Source: Peptostreptococcaceae bacterium (GTDB taxonomy: Bacteria > Bacillota_A > Clostridia > Peptostreptococcales > Anaerovoracaceae). Taken from it: DNA of 23,013 nt. Below are positions 1 through 6,854 of the stretch, piece by piece (position 1 is the first letter of the stretch; each line of letters starts with the position of its first letter). The stretch spans positions 1 through 23,013 of the forward strand of contig JAENWH010000003.1 in assembly GCA_016650135.1 (NCBI GenBank). Direction: 5' to 3'. Under the pieces are notes generated by a model. The model saw nothing but the letters and a program-made list of their open reading frames with translations. It searched no databases and was not told the origin of the DNA. The position numbers and the translations under genes were made by a program.

Positions 1-83
1 AGGTAGATTCGCTTTTGGCGCTCATTTAAATGAGGAATAAAATTGTCAATTTTTTCTTTTAATTTTCTCTCTGAGTTTTTCAT
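1..83 (-). CDS. N-terminus of ISAzo13-like transposase (partial, runs off window)
   Basis: The first 27 codons of a minus-strand gene starting with ATG at 83 and running out of the window. The visible peptide contains FIPHLNERQKRIY, which resembles the N-terminus of ISAzo13-family DDE transposases. A perfect Bacteroidota -7 box lies directly upstream, so the gene has its own promoter. Only the start is visible, so it cannot be said whether the element is intact, and the family call rests on one short motif. Confidence 0.5.
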   Translation of the reverse strand, partial: MKNSERKLKEKIDNFIPHLNERQKRIY

Positions 84-87
84 GACG

Positions 88-95
88 CAAAGATA
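88..95 (-). promoter_or_regulatory. Bacteroidota -7 promoter box for the partial transposase
   Basis: On the minus strand this reads TATCTTTG, a perfect match to the TAnnTTTG -7 consensus of Bacteroidota. A TTTAC sequence about 22 bases further upstream could be the -33 element. The box ends five bases before the ATG at 83, so the transcript would be leaderless or nearly so. Confidence 0.45.
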
Positions 96-177
96 CAACT
101 TTTTATCATATTGTAAAGGTTAATTATTTACAGACACTTAGTACTTATTAAAGTGCCAAATACCATAAAAAAATTAA

Positions 178-366
178 TTGAAAACTAACTTTTTTATTTG
201 GAAACTGACCCACGATGCTCCGGAATATCTAGGTGATGCTATTAACATTATGCTAGCTGCTGCCGCATATAACTTCAAAAGAGCAATGAATGCTCTTTGG
301 CTCTATACTATTTTGCCTTTATTAGAGGTAATTTTTCAAAAAAATCCGATCACTCAAATAATTTAG
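178..366 (+). pseudogene. C-terminal remnant of IS5-family transposase
   Basis: This open stretch has no ATG and is preceded in frame by a TAA at 175-177. It encodes HDAPEYLGDAINIMLAAAAY followed by NFKR, resembling the C-terminus of IS5-family transposases, where a GD-x-(I/L)N-(A/V/I)(M/I)LAAAA(Y/F/W)NFK pattern follows the catalytic glutamate region. About 50 recognisable residues remain and the catalytic core is absent. It is therefore a dead fragment of an older insertion. Confidence 0.55.
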
Positions 367-436
367 CAATCGGATAAATTTATAATTTGTGAAAACCCTT
401 TTTTAAGGGTCGACTACATATCCCAATATACAAAAG

Positions 437-813
437 AAAAAGCTCATATCCCTATTGAATAATGACTTTGAAATGCCTCAGAAGGATATTATAGATATTT
501 ATCGCAAGAGATGGATGATAGAAACCCTTTTCAAGCAACTCAAGCAAAACTTCCCTCTTCGCTACTTTTATGGTGAAAGTGCCAATGCTATAAAGATACA
601 AGTTGGTGTACATTGATAGCCAACCTGCTGCTGATGCTGATTAAGTGCAGCGTGAGGAAGTCTTGGAGTTTCTCGGGACTTGCCACAATGATAAGGATTC
701 TTATGATGTACTACGTAAACTATAAAAGCATCCTCGAGTATCCTGAAAAAGATTGGGACGTGATGATCGAAAAAATCATCAGACCACCAAATCACCTATC
801 AATTTTTGATTAA
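437..813 (+). pseudogene. Frameshifted C-terminal remnant of IS4-family transposase
   Basis: Two overlapping frames together encode the end of an IS4-type DDE transposase. Frame one carries NDFEMPQKDIIDIYRKRWMI followed by ETLFKQLKQNFPL, including the Y-x(2)-RW-x-(I/V)E-x-(L/F)FK-x-(L/I)KQ signature around the catalytic glutamate. It hits a TGA after KIQVGVH. The continuation (LIANLLLMLIK, then YPEKDW) is in another frame from about 604 to 813. Inserting one T near 604 restores KIQVWCTLIANLL, so a single-base deletion killed the gene. The upstream half is missing. Confidence 0.65.
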
Positions 814-837
814 TGGGGGCTTGGAATCAGAAACACA

Positions 838-871
838 CCTTTCAATCACCTATTCATCAGTGATTGAGAGG
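838..871. repeat. Inverted repeat (12-bp stem, 10-nt loop) beside the IS4 remnant
   Basis: CCTTTCAATCAC (838-849) can pair with GTGATTGAGAGG (860-871), with eleven Watson-Crick pairs and one wobble. No T-run follows on either strand, so this is not a standard intrinsic terminator. It lies 58 bases beyond the stop of the last PUL gene and 24 bases beyond the transposase remnant. It could be a leftover element end or a 3'-end-stabilising hairpin. Confidence 0.35.
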
Positions 872-929
872 TGCAATATGCCCTTTTATGATTTTTAGCG
901 GACACTAATATAATTGAATATAATGCATT

Positions 930-3530
930 TTATTCTAAAGTGAATAAGTCATTGCCAGTCATCTTGACTTCGACCTTTTCACCCTTCCCGATTCTAACCT
1001 GGTAAGGGATACCTGGAAGAAGATCAAAACAATTGTCGCTGACATCCGATTCTCCATCAATGTCAAGGCATAGCCCCCAAACATAAACAGGAGAAGTAAT
1101 AATGGCGATGTCCCCACTTTGTTTTATTGAAATCTCGGGCTTCATTAGATCAATATCTTTAAATCTAGCCAGGAATAACCTGTGCTGTGAAATAATTTTT
1201 CCCTTATCTTTCAATAAAGCAAATGCCCCATGATTATTTACTCCTGCCTTTTCAAAAACACTCTTTTCGAAAGAGGCGATTATTGTCGAGGTATTTGGTG
1301 GCAAACTGACATTTTTAATCTCTTTAACAGGTAACTTTCCATCTCCATCTGTCTCAAAAAGACCGTACTGAAGTTTACCTTTCCATACCTGCTGTTTTTC
1401 ATTTATCCCATAGATGTTAATCTTGTCACCCTCCTCAGCTACTACTACACAAATTTGTCCAAATGATCTTCGGACAGGATGGTAGGCAAGTTTTTTACGT
1501 AAATAGTAATCAACAATTGACCATCCATGAGTAACTGGCCAGGAGTCATTGTACATCCAGAAAATGGCACTTGAACTGCTGTACATACGTCTGTGATAGT
1601 TATTGATATACTCCATTAATCCTTCCGACTGTAGCAACGCGCTGGCAAAGACATAATCATCAAAACTCATTTTTTTATAGTCTTTACCAAGCCAGTCTTC
1701 CACAAATTTGTAGGTTACACCTTTTTTGTCAGTGTTGAAATTCATTAGGTTATCATGTAGATCCCATGAAAACGACCGGATAAATTGTTCATTTGACGGT
1801 AGAAACTGGCGTAATGTTGCAGGAGAACTAGCACCTAATACTCCTCCTTCATTTGGAAACCGATCAACATAACTTCTGTATGCCCATATATTTGTACTAT
1901 CCTTTCCAAGGGAAACTCCCCATGGATGTTGATCGCCTGTTATAGGACTATTTGGAAATTCAAAATTTTCAGAATAAGGAGAACTTGGCCAATAAAACCG
2001 GTAGGGATCTTCTTCTTTCATGATCACTGGCATTAGGTGGTGATATATAAGATAATCGGGGACTACCTTCCCGCTATTTGCATATCCCCATCCCCAGGTT
2101 CCCCATTCCAATTCATTATTGCCACACCAAATAATTAAGGAAGGATGATATGCAAATTCACGAACAGCCCAGGTTATTTCTTGCCTCACATTATTATAAA
2201 AATCAACATCATCACCTGGATATTTGGAGCATGCGAACAGGAAATCATGCCAAACTAACAATCCTTTTTCATCGCACAACCTTAGCAAATCATTCCCGGC
2301 AAAAAGGCCTCCTCCCCAAATCCGGAGAATATTGAAATTGGCATCAACTGCCATATCTATCAACTTCTCAAGTCTTTTATTATCCACTTTGCTGTAGATC
2401 ATATCGTCAGGTACCCAGTTTCCACCTTTCATAAACACCGAACGATTATTTACCTTAATTGTAAAATAATTCCCTTCAACCGGGTGTTTTGATCGGTCAA
2501 CTTCTATTTTCCTGAAACCTATTTTCCTGCTTCCGGAATCAATCACTTGCCCGTTCTTTTTTATGGTCACTTTGAGTGTATACAAATTTGGATCGCCCTG
2601 CCCGACCGGCCACCACAATTTCGGCTGGTTTACGTTCATTTTTAGTTCATAGGGTTTAATTCCCTTAGTTGCGATTATTTGCTCGGAAACCTGCTGATTC
2701 GTCTCAACAAGGGTTGCTTCGATCGTTAGGTCACTTCGGTCTTTGGTCCCTTCAATGAACGTTCTTATTGTAATGTCTGCTGCCGAAAGGTCATTATTCA
2801 TCTTTATCCACGGAACAATATTATCTAATCTGACTTCATCTCGCCAAAGAAGAGTCACATCCCCGGTAATTCCAACGTTAATCAGCTGCGGATTCCAATC
2901 CCATGAGAACTGATACTGAGGCTTACGTAACCACATCCGTTTGTTAAGATGAACATTAAGTGAACTATTATAGTCAGTACAATTCTTGTCTGATACCTTA
3001 TATAGTCCACTCTCTATACCTACGGTCAAAATATTTTTGCCCTCTTTCAATTTCCCTGTTATATTTATCATGTAAGGAATAAAAGCGTTATCATGTCTCC
3101 CTATCAGCTTGCCGTTCAGGTAAATACTTGCGGAATAATCCAGCCTGTCAAATTTCAGCCATACCGATTTGTTTAAAGCTTCCCTGGGTACACTGAATTG
3201 CTTGTAATATTGCCAGTACTGCTCACTCACCCATCGTGCCGACAAATAGTTTATGCCATAGTTCAGATCGCCGATCATTCCTTTCTTCTGCATGGCAACA
3301 TTAAGGTCCATCGGCACGTCAACATCCATATATCGTAGGGTGTCTTTTAAAGGATTTATACTACTAAACCCCTCAATATCATTGGGGCCATGGTTACCAT
3401 CATTCCAGGTAACTTTCCATTTACCCGACAAACTAAGTTGATTGAGGGACTGTGCATAAATTTTTGGGGGAATCAATAATCCGAACAAAATAAATAACAA
3501 TATTTGATTGTATATCTGTATTCTTTTCAT
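930..3530 (-). CDS. Secreted glycoside hydrolase family 2, beta-mannosidase-like
   Basis: Predicted exo-acting beta-mannosidase releasing terminal beta-mannose in the periplasm or at the cell surface. From the longest possible start (3569) it has 879 residues. I prefer the ATG at 3528-3530 because it places MKRIQIYNQ directly before a hydrophobic signal peptide ending near YAQ; this gives 866 residues. Numbered from 3569, a jelly-roll sugar-binding domain covers about 45-240, an immunoglobulin-like domain about 245-355, and the TIM barrel begins near 365 (GGNWVPDDM). WCGNNE places the acid/base at E486. FPNEGG places the likely nucleophile at E574, unusual because related enzymes usually read SE(F/Y)G. 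A C-terminal beta domain follows. Exo-beta-glucosaminidase is an alternative specificity. It is last in the PUL gene run, behind GH42. Confidence 0.82.
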   Translation of the reverse strand: MKRIQIYNQILLFILFGLLIPPKIYAQSLNQLSLSGKWKVTWNDGNHGPNDIEGFSSINPLKDTLRYMDVDVPMDLNVAMQKKGMIGDLNYGINYLSARWVSEQYWQYYKQFSVPREALNKSVWLKFDRLDYSASIYLNGKLIGRHDNAFIPYMINITGKLKEGKNILTVGIESGLYKVSDKNCTDYNSSLNVHLNKRMWLRKPQYQFSWDWNPQLINVGITGDVTLLWRDEVRLDNIVPWIKMNNDLSAADITIRTFIEGTKDRSDLTIEATLVETNQQVSEQIIATKGIKPYELKMNVNQPKLWWPVGQGDPNLYTLKVTIKKNGQVIDSGSRKIGFRKIEVDRSKHPVEGNYFTIKVNNRSVFMKGGNWVPDDMIYSKVDNKRLEKLIDMAVDANFNILRIWGGGLFAGNDLLRLCDEKGLLVWHDFLFACSKYPGDDVDFYNNVRQEITWAVREFAYHPSLIIWCGNNELEWGTWGWGYANSGKVVPDYLIYHHLMPVIMKEEDPYRFYWPSSPYSENFEFPNSPITGDQHPWGVSLGKDSTNIWAYRSYVDRFPNEGGVLGASSPATLRQFLPSNEQFIRSFSWDLHDNLMNFNTDKKGVTYKFVEDWLGKDYKKMSFDDYVFASALLQSEGLMEYINNYHRRMYSSSSAIFWMYNDSWPVTHGWSIVDYYLRKKLAYHPVRRSFGQICVVVAEEGDKINIYGINEKQQVWKGKLQYGLFETDGDGKLPVKEIKNVSLPPNTSTIIASFEKSVFEKAGVNNHGAFALLKDKGKIISQHRLFLARFKDIDLMKPEISIKQSGDIAIITSPVYVWGLCLDIDGESDVSDNCFDLLPGIPYQVRIGKGEKVEVKMTGNDLFTLE

Positions 3531-3622
3531 TTCAAACATTCCAGTTAATTGTCTTTTTTTATTATCCATTTAGGATATATTTTAGTTTATTAAAATTATT
3601 TATTAATTACACAATCATCTCC

Positions 3623-5863
3623 TTACTCAACCACAAACAAATCGCAAAAGCCTTTGGGCAGAGAAATGCTCTCACCCGATTTTATTTCAATTCCGCTAAA
3701 TAAGCCTTTGGCTTTTCCTTTAAACTTCAAATCAACTGAAGATGCTTCTTTATCCATATTGCGGATAACAATAAAATTCAATTTTTCATTTTCATATAGT
3801 GCTTTTACCCAAACGTCTTTTATATTGGCATCAAGTTCTGTTTTAACACCACTTTCAGACAAAATGCTGTTTAAGAATTTATCAAAACCACTTTCATCTT
3901 TCAGGCTGCCTTCGCCAATGTTTGTTCCACAATAGTAAACCTTACCTTTGCCTATATTTTTTGTAATAATGGTAGGATAATCTTTGGTAAAATATCCAAG
4001 TGCAGTTGCATCATCAGCCTGAATTTTTGCAAAACGGAAAGCTCCCCAAAGTACCGTTCCATTATTCATAGCAATGGGTACATATTTTCCTCCTGTAGTT
4101 CCAAAATCTTTCAAAAATTTCTGTACATCTGACACCACTTGTAAATTAACTTCTTCTTTTTCGGGCATTTTAAGCCTGTATGTCGTGCTAGTTTCTATTT
4201 CTTTGATTCCCCACTTTTTATCTAATCCAAATCCTGGCATATTGTAATTATGCCGTCCTGTATTATCATTGTATGCCCCAAGATGAGCTTCACTTAATAG
4301 TACCCCGCCATTGTTTACAAATGCATCAACGGCATCTGCTTCCTGTTGAGTAAGGTAATAAGGAGAAGGCATGATGAGTACTTTATACTGGGACAAATCA
4401 TTTAACATTGCACTATTTACATAGTTAAATGCATAGCTATGCATATACAGGAAGTCTGAAAAAGCGTTAACAGATGCTGCCAAAGAATTAAAGTTCCCGT
4501 ATTCACAGTAATTGAAAATTTCGTTCGTTTGACTCTTCCATATCGCCACTTCTGCCTGCTTCGGAAAACTTTTCATCAATGCGTCGATATGGGGCTTAAT
4601 GGTTAAACCAAAGGATTCTGCAGCTTTGGTAACTTTCCTGTCCGAGCCATCCACATTGACTACTCCCCAGGCAGGTGCCTCTTTTCCTATTATTTCAGGG
4701 CGATATTGCCAAAACATAAAACCCTTTATCCCCATAGCTAGTTGAGGCAGAAAATCATTCAACAAATCATTTAGTCCGATCACCGCCTGATGCATAGTAA
4801 TAGAACCGCCATTAATATGACTTTCAACGTTATAACAAATTTTACCTTGTGCTGCAGATACCACCTGGGGAGTGAAGATAGGGCCATTATTCATGGTTGC
4901 CGCAAATACATCACAATACTTGGAAACTTCAAAATCGTCCATACAAGTGGTTACCGCGTTAAAAGGCTCAGTGGTATTTGGGACAACGTGTAGATAAGAA
5001 ATTCTACTTGGATCCAGCTCTTTTGTCATGGCTAAACGCCATTTTGCTTCCTTAAGCATGGTATAGCCCTGAAATTCTCTCCAGTCTATAAAATCTTTAA
5101 TGGTTGAGGTACTTTTGGGCAATTCAACCTGGTTCCAGCTCTTGTAATTTCTGCCCCATACCTGATTCAGTGTATCAAGGTCTTTGTACTTATTTTGAAG
5201 CCATTTTAAAAACGCGGCTTTACAGTAGTCACAATAGCAAGCTAATTTTTCCAACTGCCCGGCACGTTGTGGAAACGATAATTCAGGTTCGTTCCAAACA
5301 TCCCAAAATGCGAGGTTTTCATGTTTCTTTAAATGGTTAATCGCCTTGGCAAAAAATGCTTTGCGCTCTTTTAATGCCCCGGGATTATTGTAGCAGGGAC
5401 CAGGAAAACCTCCAATTTGACGAAAAGATTCTGCATAGGGTTGAATAGTATCACCGTTGTTCATGATCTGCTTTGCATCGGGATATTTATTGTAAAGCCA
5501 AACCGGAGCCACATCGAATACAGCATTGATGGTTACTCGAAGCTTGTACTTTGCGGCAATGTCAATTAGCTCGTCCAAATCTTCAAAATAGTATTCATCA
5601 CTTGCCGGTTGAGCCCAGCGCCATTGCAACCAAAATTTAATATCGGTAAACCCCAGTTCCGAGAAATGCTTCATGTCAGAATCCCAGTTTCCCTTCGCAG
5701 GAGTTGGAGCCCTGTAATATTGTGCCCCCCAAATAAAGGGATAATCTGCGGTTTGATTATCTAAATCTTTTCTGCTATAAGTTTCTGAGAAACTCTGGAA
5801 TGATAATAAAATAATTACCAAAAAAGGGATTGTTCTTTTCATTGTCTTTTCTATTTTATTCAT
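3623..5863 (-). CDS. Secreted GH42 beta-galactosidase-like enzyme
   Basis: Predicted GH42 retaining glycosidase (beta-galactosidase, or alpha-L-arabinopyranosidase as known in some members), 746 residues, with an N-terminal signal peptide (hydrophobic about 11-25). The TIM barrel starts at YPFIWGAQYY (41-50). FWDVWNEPE gives acid/base E192 and ICYNVE gives nucleophile E347. The Zn-site cysteines of GH42 are visible: C157 in GPC, then C209, C211 and C214 in ACYCDYC. From about 437 a flavodoxin-like trimerisation domain follows, with a small C-terminal beta domain. Two in-frame ATGs (5863 and 5842) sit in a 21-bp tandem duplication, so the true start is ambiguous; MKRTIPF at 5842 would be a compact signal peptide. 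Most GH42 proteins are cytoplasmic, so secretion is notable. IS1595 debris lies upstream and GH2 lies 53-92 bases downstream, depending on its start. Confidence 0.83.
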   Translation of the reverse strand: MNKIEKTMKRTIPFLVIILLSFQSFSETYSRKDLDNQTADYPFIWGAQYYRAPTPAKGNWDSDMKHFSELGFTDIKFWLQWRWAQPASDEYYFEDLDELIDIAAKYKLRVTINAVFDVAPVWLYNKYPDAKQIMNNGDTIQPYAESFRQIGGFPGPCYNNPGALKERKAFFAKAINHLKKHENLAFWDVWNEPELSFPQRAGQLEKLACYCDYCKAAFLKWLQNKYKDLDTLNQVWGRNYKSWNQVELPKSTSTIKDFIDWREFQGYTMLKEAKWRLAMTKELDPSRISYLHVVPNTTEPFNAVTTCMDDFEVSKYCDVFAATMNNGPIFTPQVVSAAQGKICYNVESHINGGSITMHQAVIGLNDLLNDFLPQLAMGIKGFMFWQYRPEIIGKEAPAWGVVNVDGSDRKVTKAAESFGLTIKPHIDALMKSFPKQAEVAIWKSQTNEIFNYCEYGNFNSLAASVNAFSDFLYMHSYAFNYVNSAMLNDLSQYKVLIMPSPYYLTQQEADAVDAFVNNGGVLLSEAHLGAYNDNTGRHNYNMPGFGLDKKWGIKEIETSTTYRLKMPEKEEVNLQVVSDVQKFLKDFGTTGGKYVPIAMNNGTVLWGAFRFAKIQADDATALGYFTKDYPTIITKNIGKGKVYYCGTNIGEGSLKDESGFDKFLNSILSESGVKTELDANIKDVWVKALYENEKLNFIVIRNMDKEASSVDLKFKGKAKGLFSGIEIKSGESISLPKGFCDLFVVE

Positions 5864-5881
5864 TGTCTTTTCTATTTTAAT
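5840..5881 (-). repeat. 21-bp tandem duplication of the GH42 start region
   Basis: Two copies of a 21-base unit (5840-5860 and 5861-5881) differ at one base. On the minus strand each gives AAAATAGAAAAGACA followed by ATG, so both in-frame start codons have the same upstream context. The duplication adds seven codons (MNKIEKT) ahead of the signal peptide. Confidence 0.8.
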
Positions 5882-6021
5882 TAATCATCATATTTATTTT
5901 CCTTCTGTAATTGAAAAAAAACTACTACTTACGATAGAATTAAAAATTTCCATCTGTGTATAAGGCTCGTTCTCATTACCCAATTGGGAGGGGTAAGGCT
6001 GCCACCTCTGTAATATTAAGT

Positions 6022-6049
6022 AAAATGACTCTCGTTTTTTGCACCCAAC
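6022..6049 (+). repeat. Terminal inverted repeat of IS1595-type element, left copy
   Basis: Read on the minus strand this is GTTGGGTGCAAAAAACGAG followed by AGTCATTTT. It matches 9343-9370 in inverted orientation at 25 of 28 positions. It starts nine bases beyond the stop codon of the IS1595 transposase remnant, as expected for the element end on the transposase 3' side. No convincing 8-bp target duplication is seen in the flanks. Confidence 0.65.
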
Positions 6050-6058
6050 CATTAAGAT

Positions 6059-6652
6059 TTAACCATTTTCTATACATGAAATAAGTGGTCTGTCGAATAT
6101 TCTTTCGCCAAAATATCTTCTATTGTATTTATAAAAATACTCGTTAAGGTAGTTTTGGAGGTAACCTTGACCATTGCTATGATGAATTCCATCAAGTATT
6201 TTTTTAGCATTACCTATTGCACTATGAACCCAAGGAAATACTTTATGAACTTCAATTAGCTCCGAAGTATTGATTACATCGTGTTGTTTTACTATTAATT
6301 TCAATTTATTATATCCATCGGAAACAATGACAGTTTCAGGATCAACAGTTGCTTTCATTTGTTCATTTATGCCGTTAGCTTTTAAGTCGCTCATAACAAT
6401 CATTTTTATGTGTCCGGGCATCCTATCGGGTTTATGTTTGTCTTTTTGAGATTTTTCAATTACCGGTGTTGACTCTATTAAGACTAAAACTTTGGCTTGT
6501 TTTTGGCTTCCACGACCTCTTTTCAATTTTTTATCTTTTTGATTATCAGTATTTATTGTTTCAAAAAAATCTTCATCTATTTCTAGGAACTCGGTTAACT
6601 TGTTTGTGTTGGACTTTGTTAGAAAAATTTTTTTTATCTGCTCGTTTTGGCT
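6059..6652 (-). pseudogene. 5'-truncated IS1595-family (ISXO2-like) transposase
   Basis: An open frame of about 197 codons, bounded upstream by TGA at 6653-6655 and lacking a good start. It encodes the DDE catalytic domain of IS1595-type transposases. NKLTEFLEIDEDFFE matches the first-aspartate region (family form REKLTG-x-VE(V/L)DE), RGRGSQKQAKVLV the next strand, VIVSDGY the second aspartate, and IGNAKKILDGIHH the Asn/Lys of the DDNK set. YNRRYFGERIFDR matches the family C-terminus. The zinc-ribbon half, about 100-120 residues, is missing and not recognisable in 6653-6854. The gene is therefore probably inactive. It interrupts the PUL between the unknown gene and GH42. Confidence 0.75.
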
Positions 6653-6854
6653 TCATTGTCAAAACAATCAGAATGCATTAATAATTACTCTAAGATATTA
6701 ATTATTAGCTATATAACAAAACAAACCGGCTCCTTTTTAATTTGGTAAAGTAGAACTAAATGAGGTATTTTTCCCTTCTTTGAATAATAAAGTTGCATTA
6801 GCGATTTGAATTTACTGTGCCTTAATATTTTTTATAGCAACAAAAGCTATTTTT
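6653..6854. other. Intergenic stretch without recognisable gene
   Basis: About 200 AT-rich bases between the broken transposase and the stop of the unknown PUL gene. I translated the minus strand looking for the missing zinc-ribbon half of the transposase and found no cysteine-pair motif. A weak 5-bp hairpin, ATAGC/GCTAT, near 6833-6850 has T-runs on the plus strand, where there is no gene to terminate. Confidence 0.5.

Noticed and set aside
24..37. Palindrome CTCATTTAAATGAG, with the similar ATCATTTAAATGAT at 19955-19968
   Set aside because: The first lies within transposase codons and the second covers the dehydrogenase stop; both are short AT-rich palindromes with no shared context, so a common site is not supported.
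568..795. Minus-strand open frame of 75 codons opposite the IS4 remnant
   Set aside because: It is antisense to a clear transposase remnant and has no recognisable motif or start signal.
6059..6526. Intact small protein starting at a TTG near 6526
   Set aside because: The frame stays open upstream to 6652 and that part encodes the first-aspartate region of the transposase, so it is a truncated transposase and not a small gene.
6833..6853. Hairpin ATAGC/GCTAT as terminator of the unknown gene
   Set aside because: The stem is only 5 bp, and on the coding (minus) strand it is flanked by A-runs rather than followed by T.
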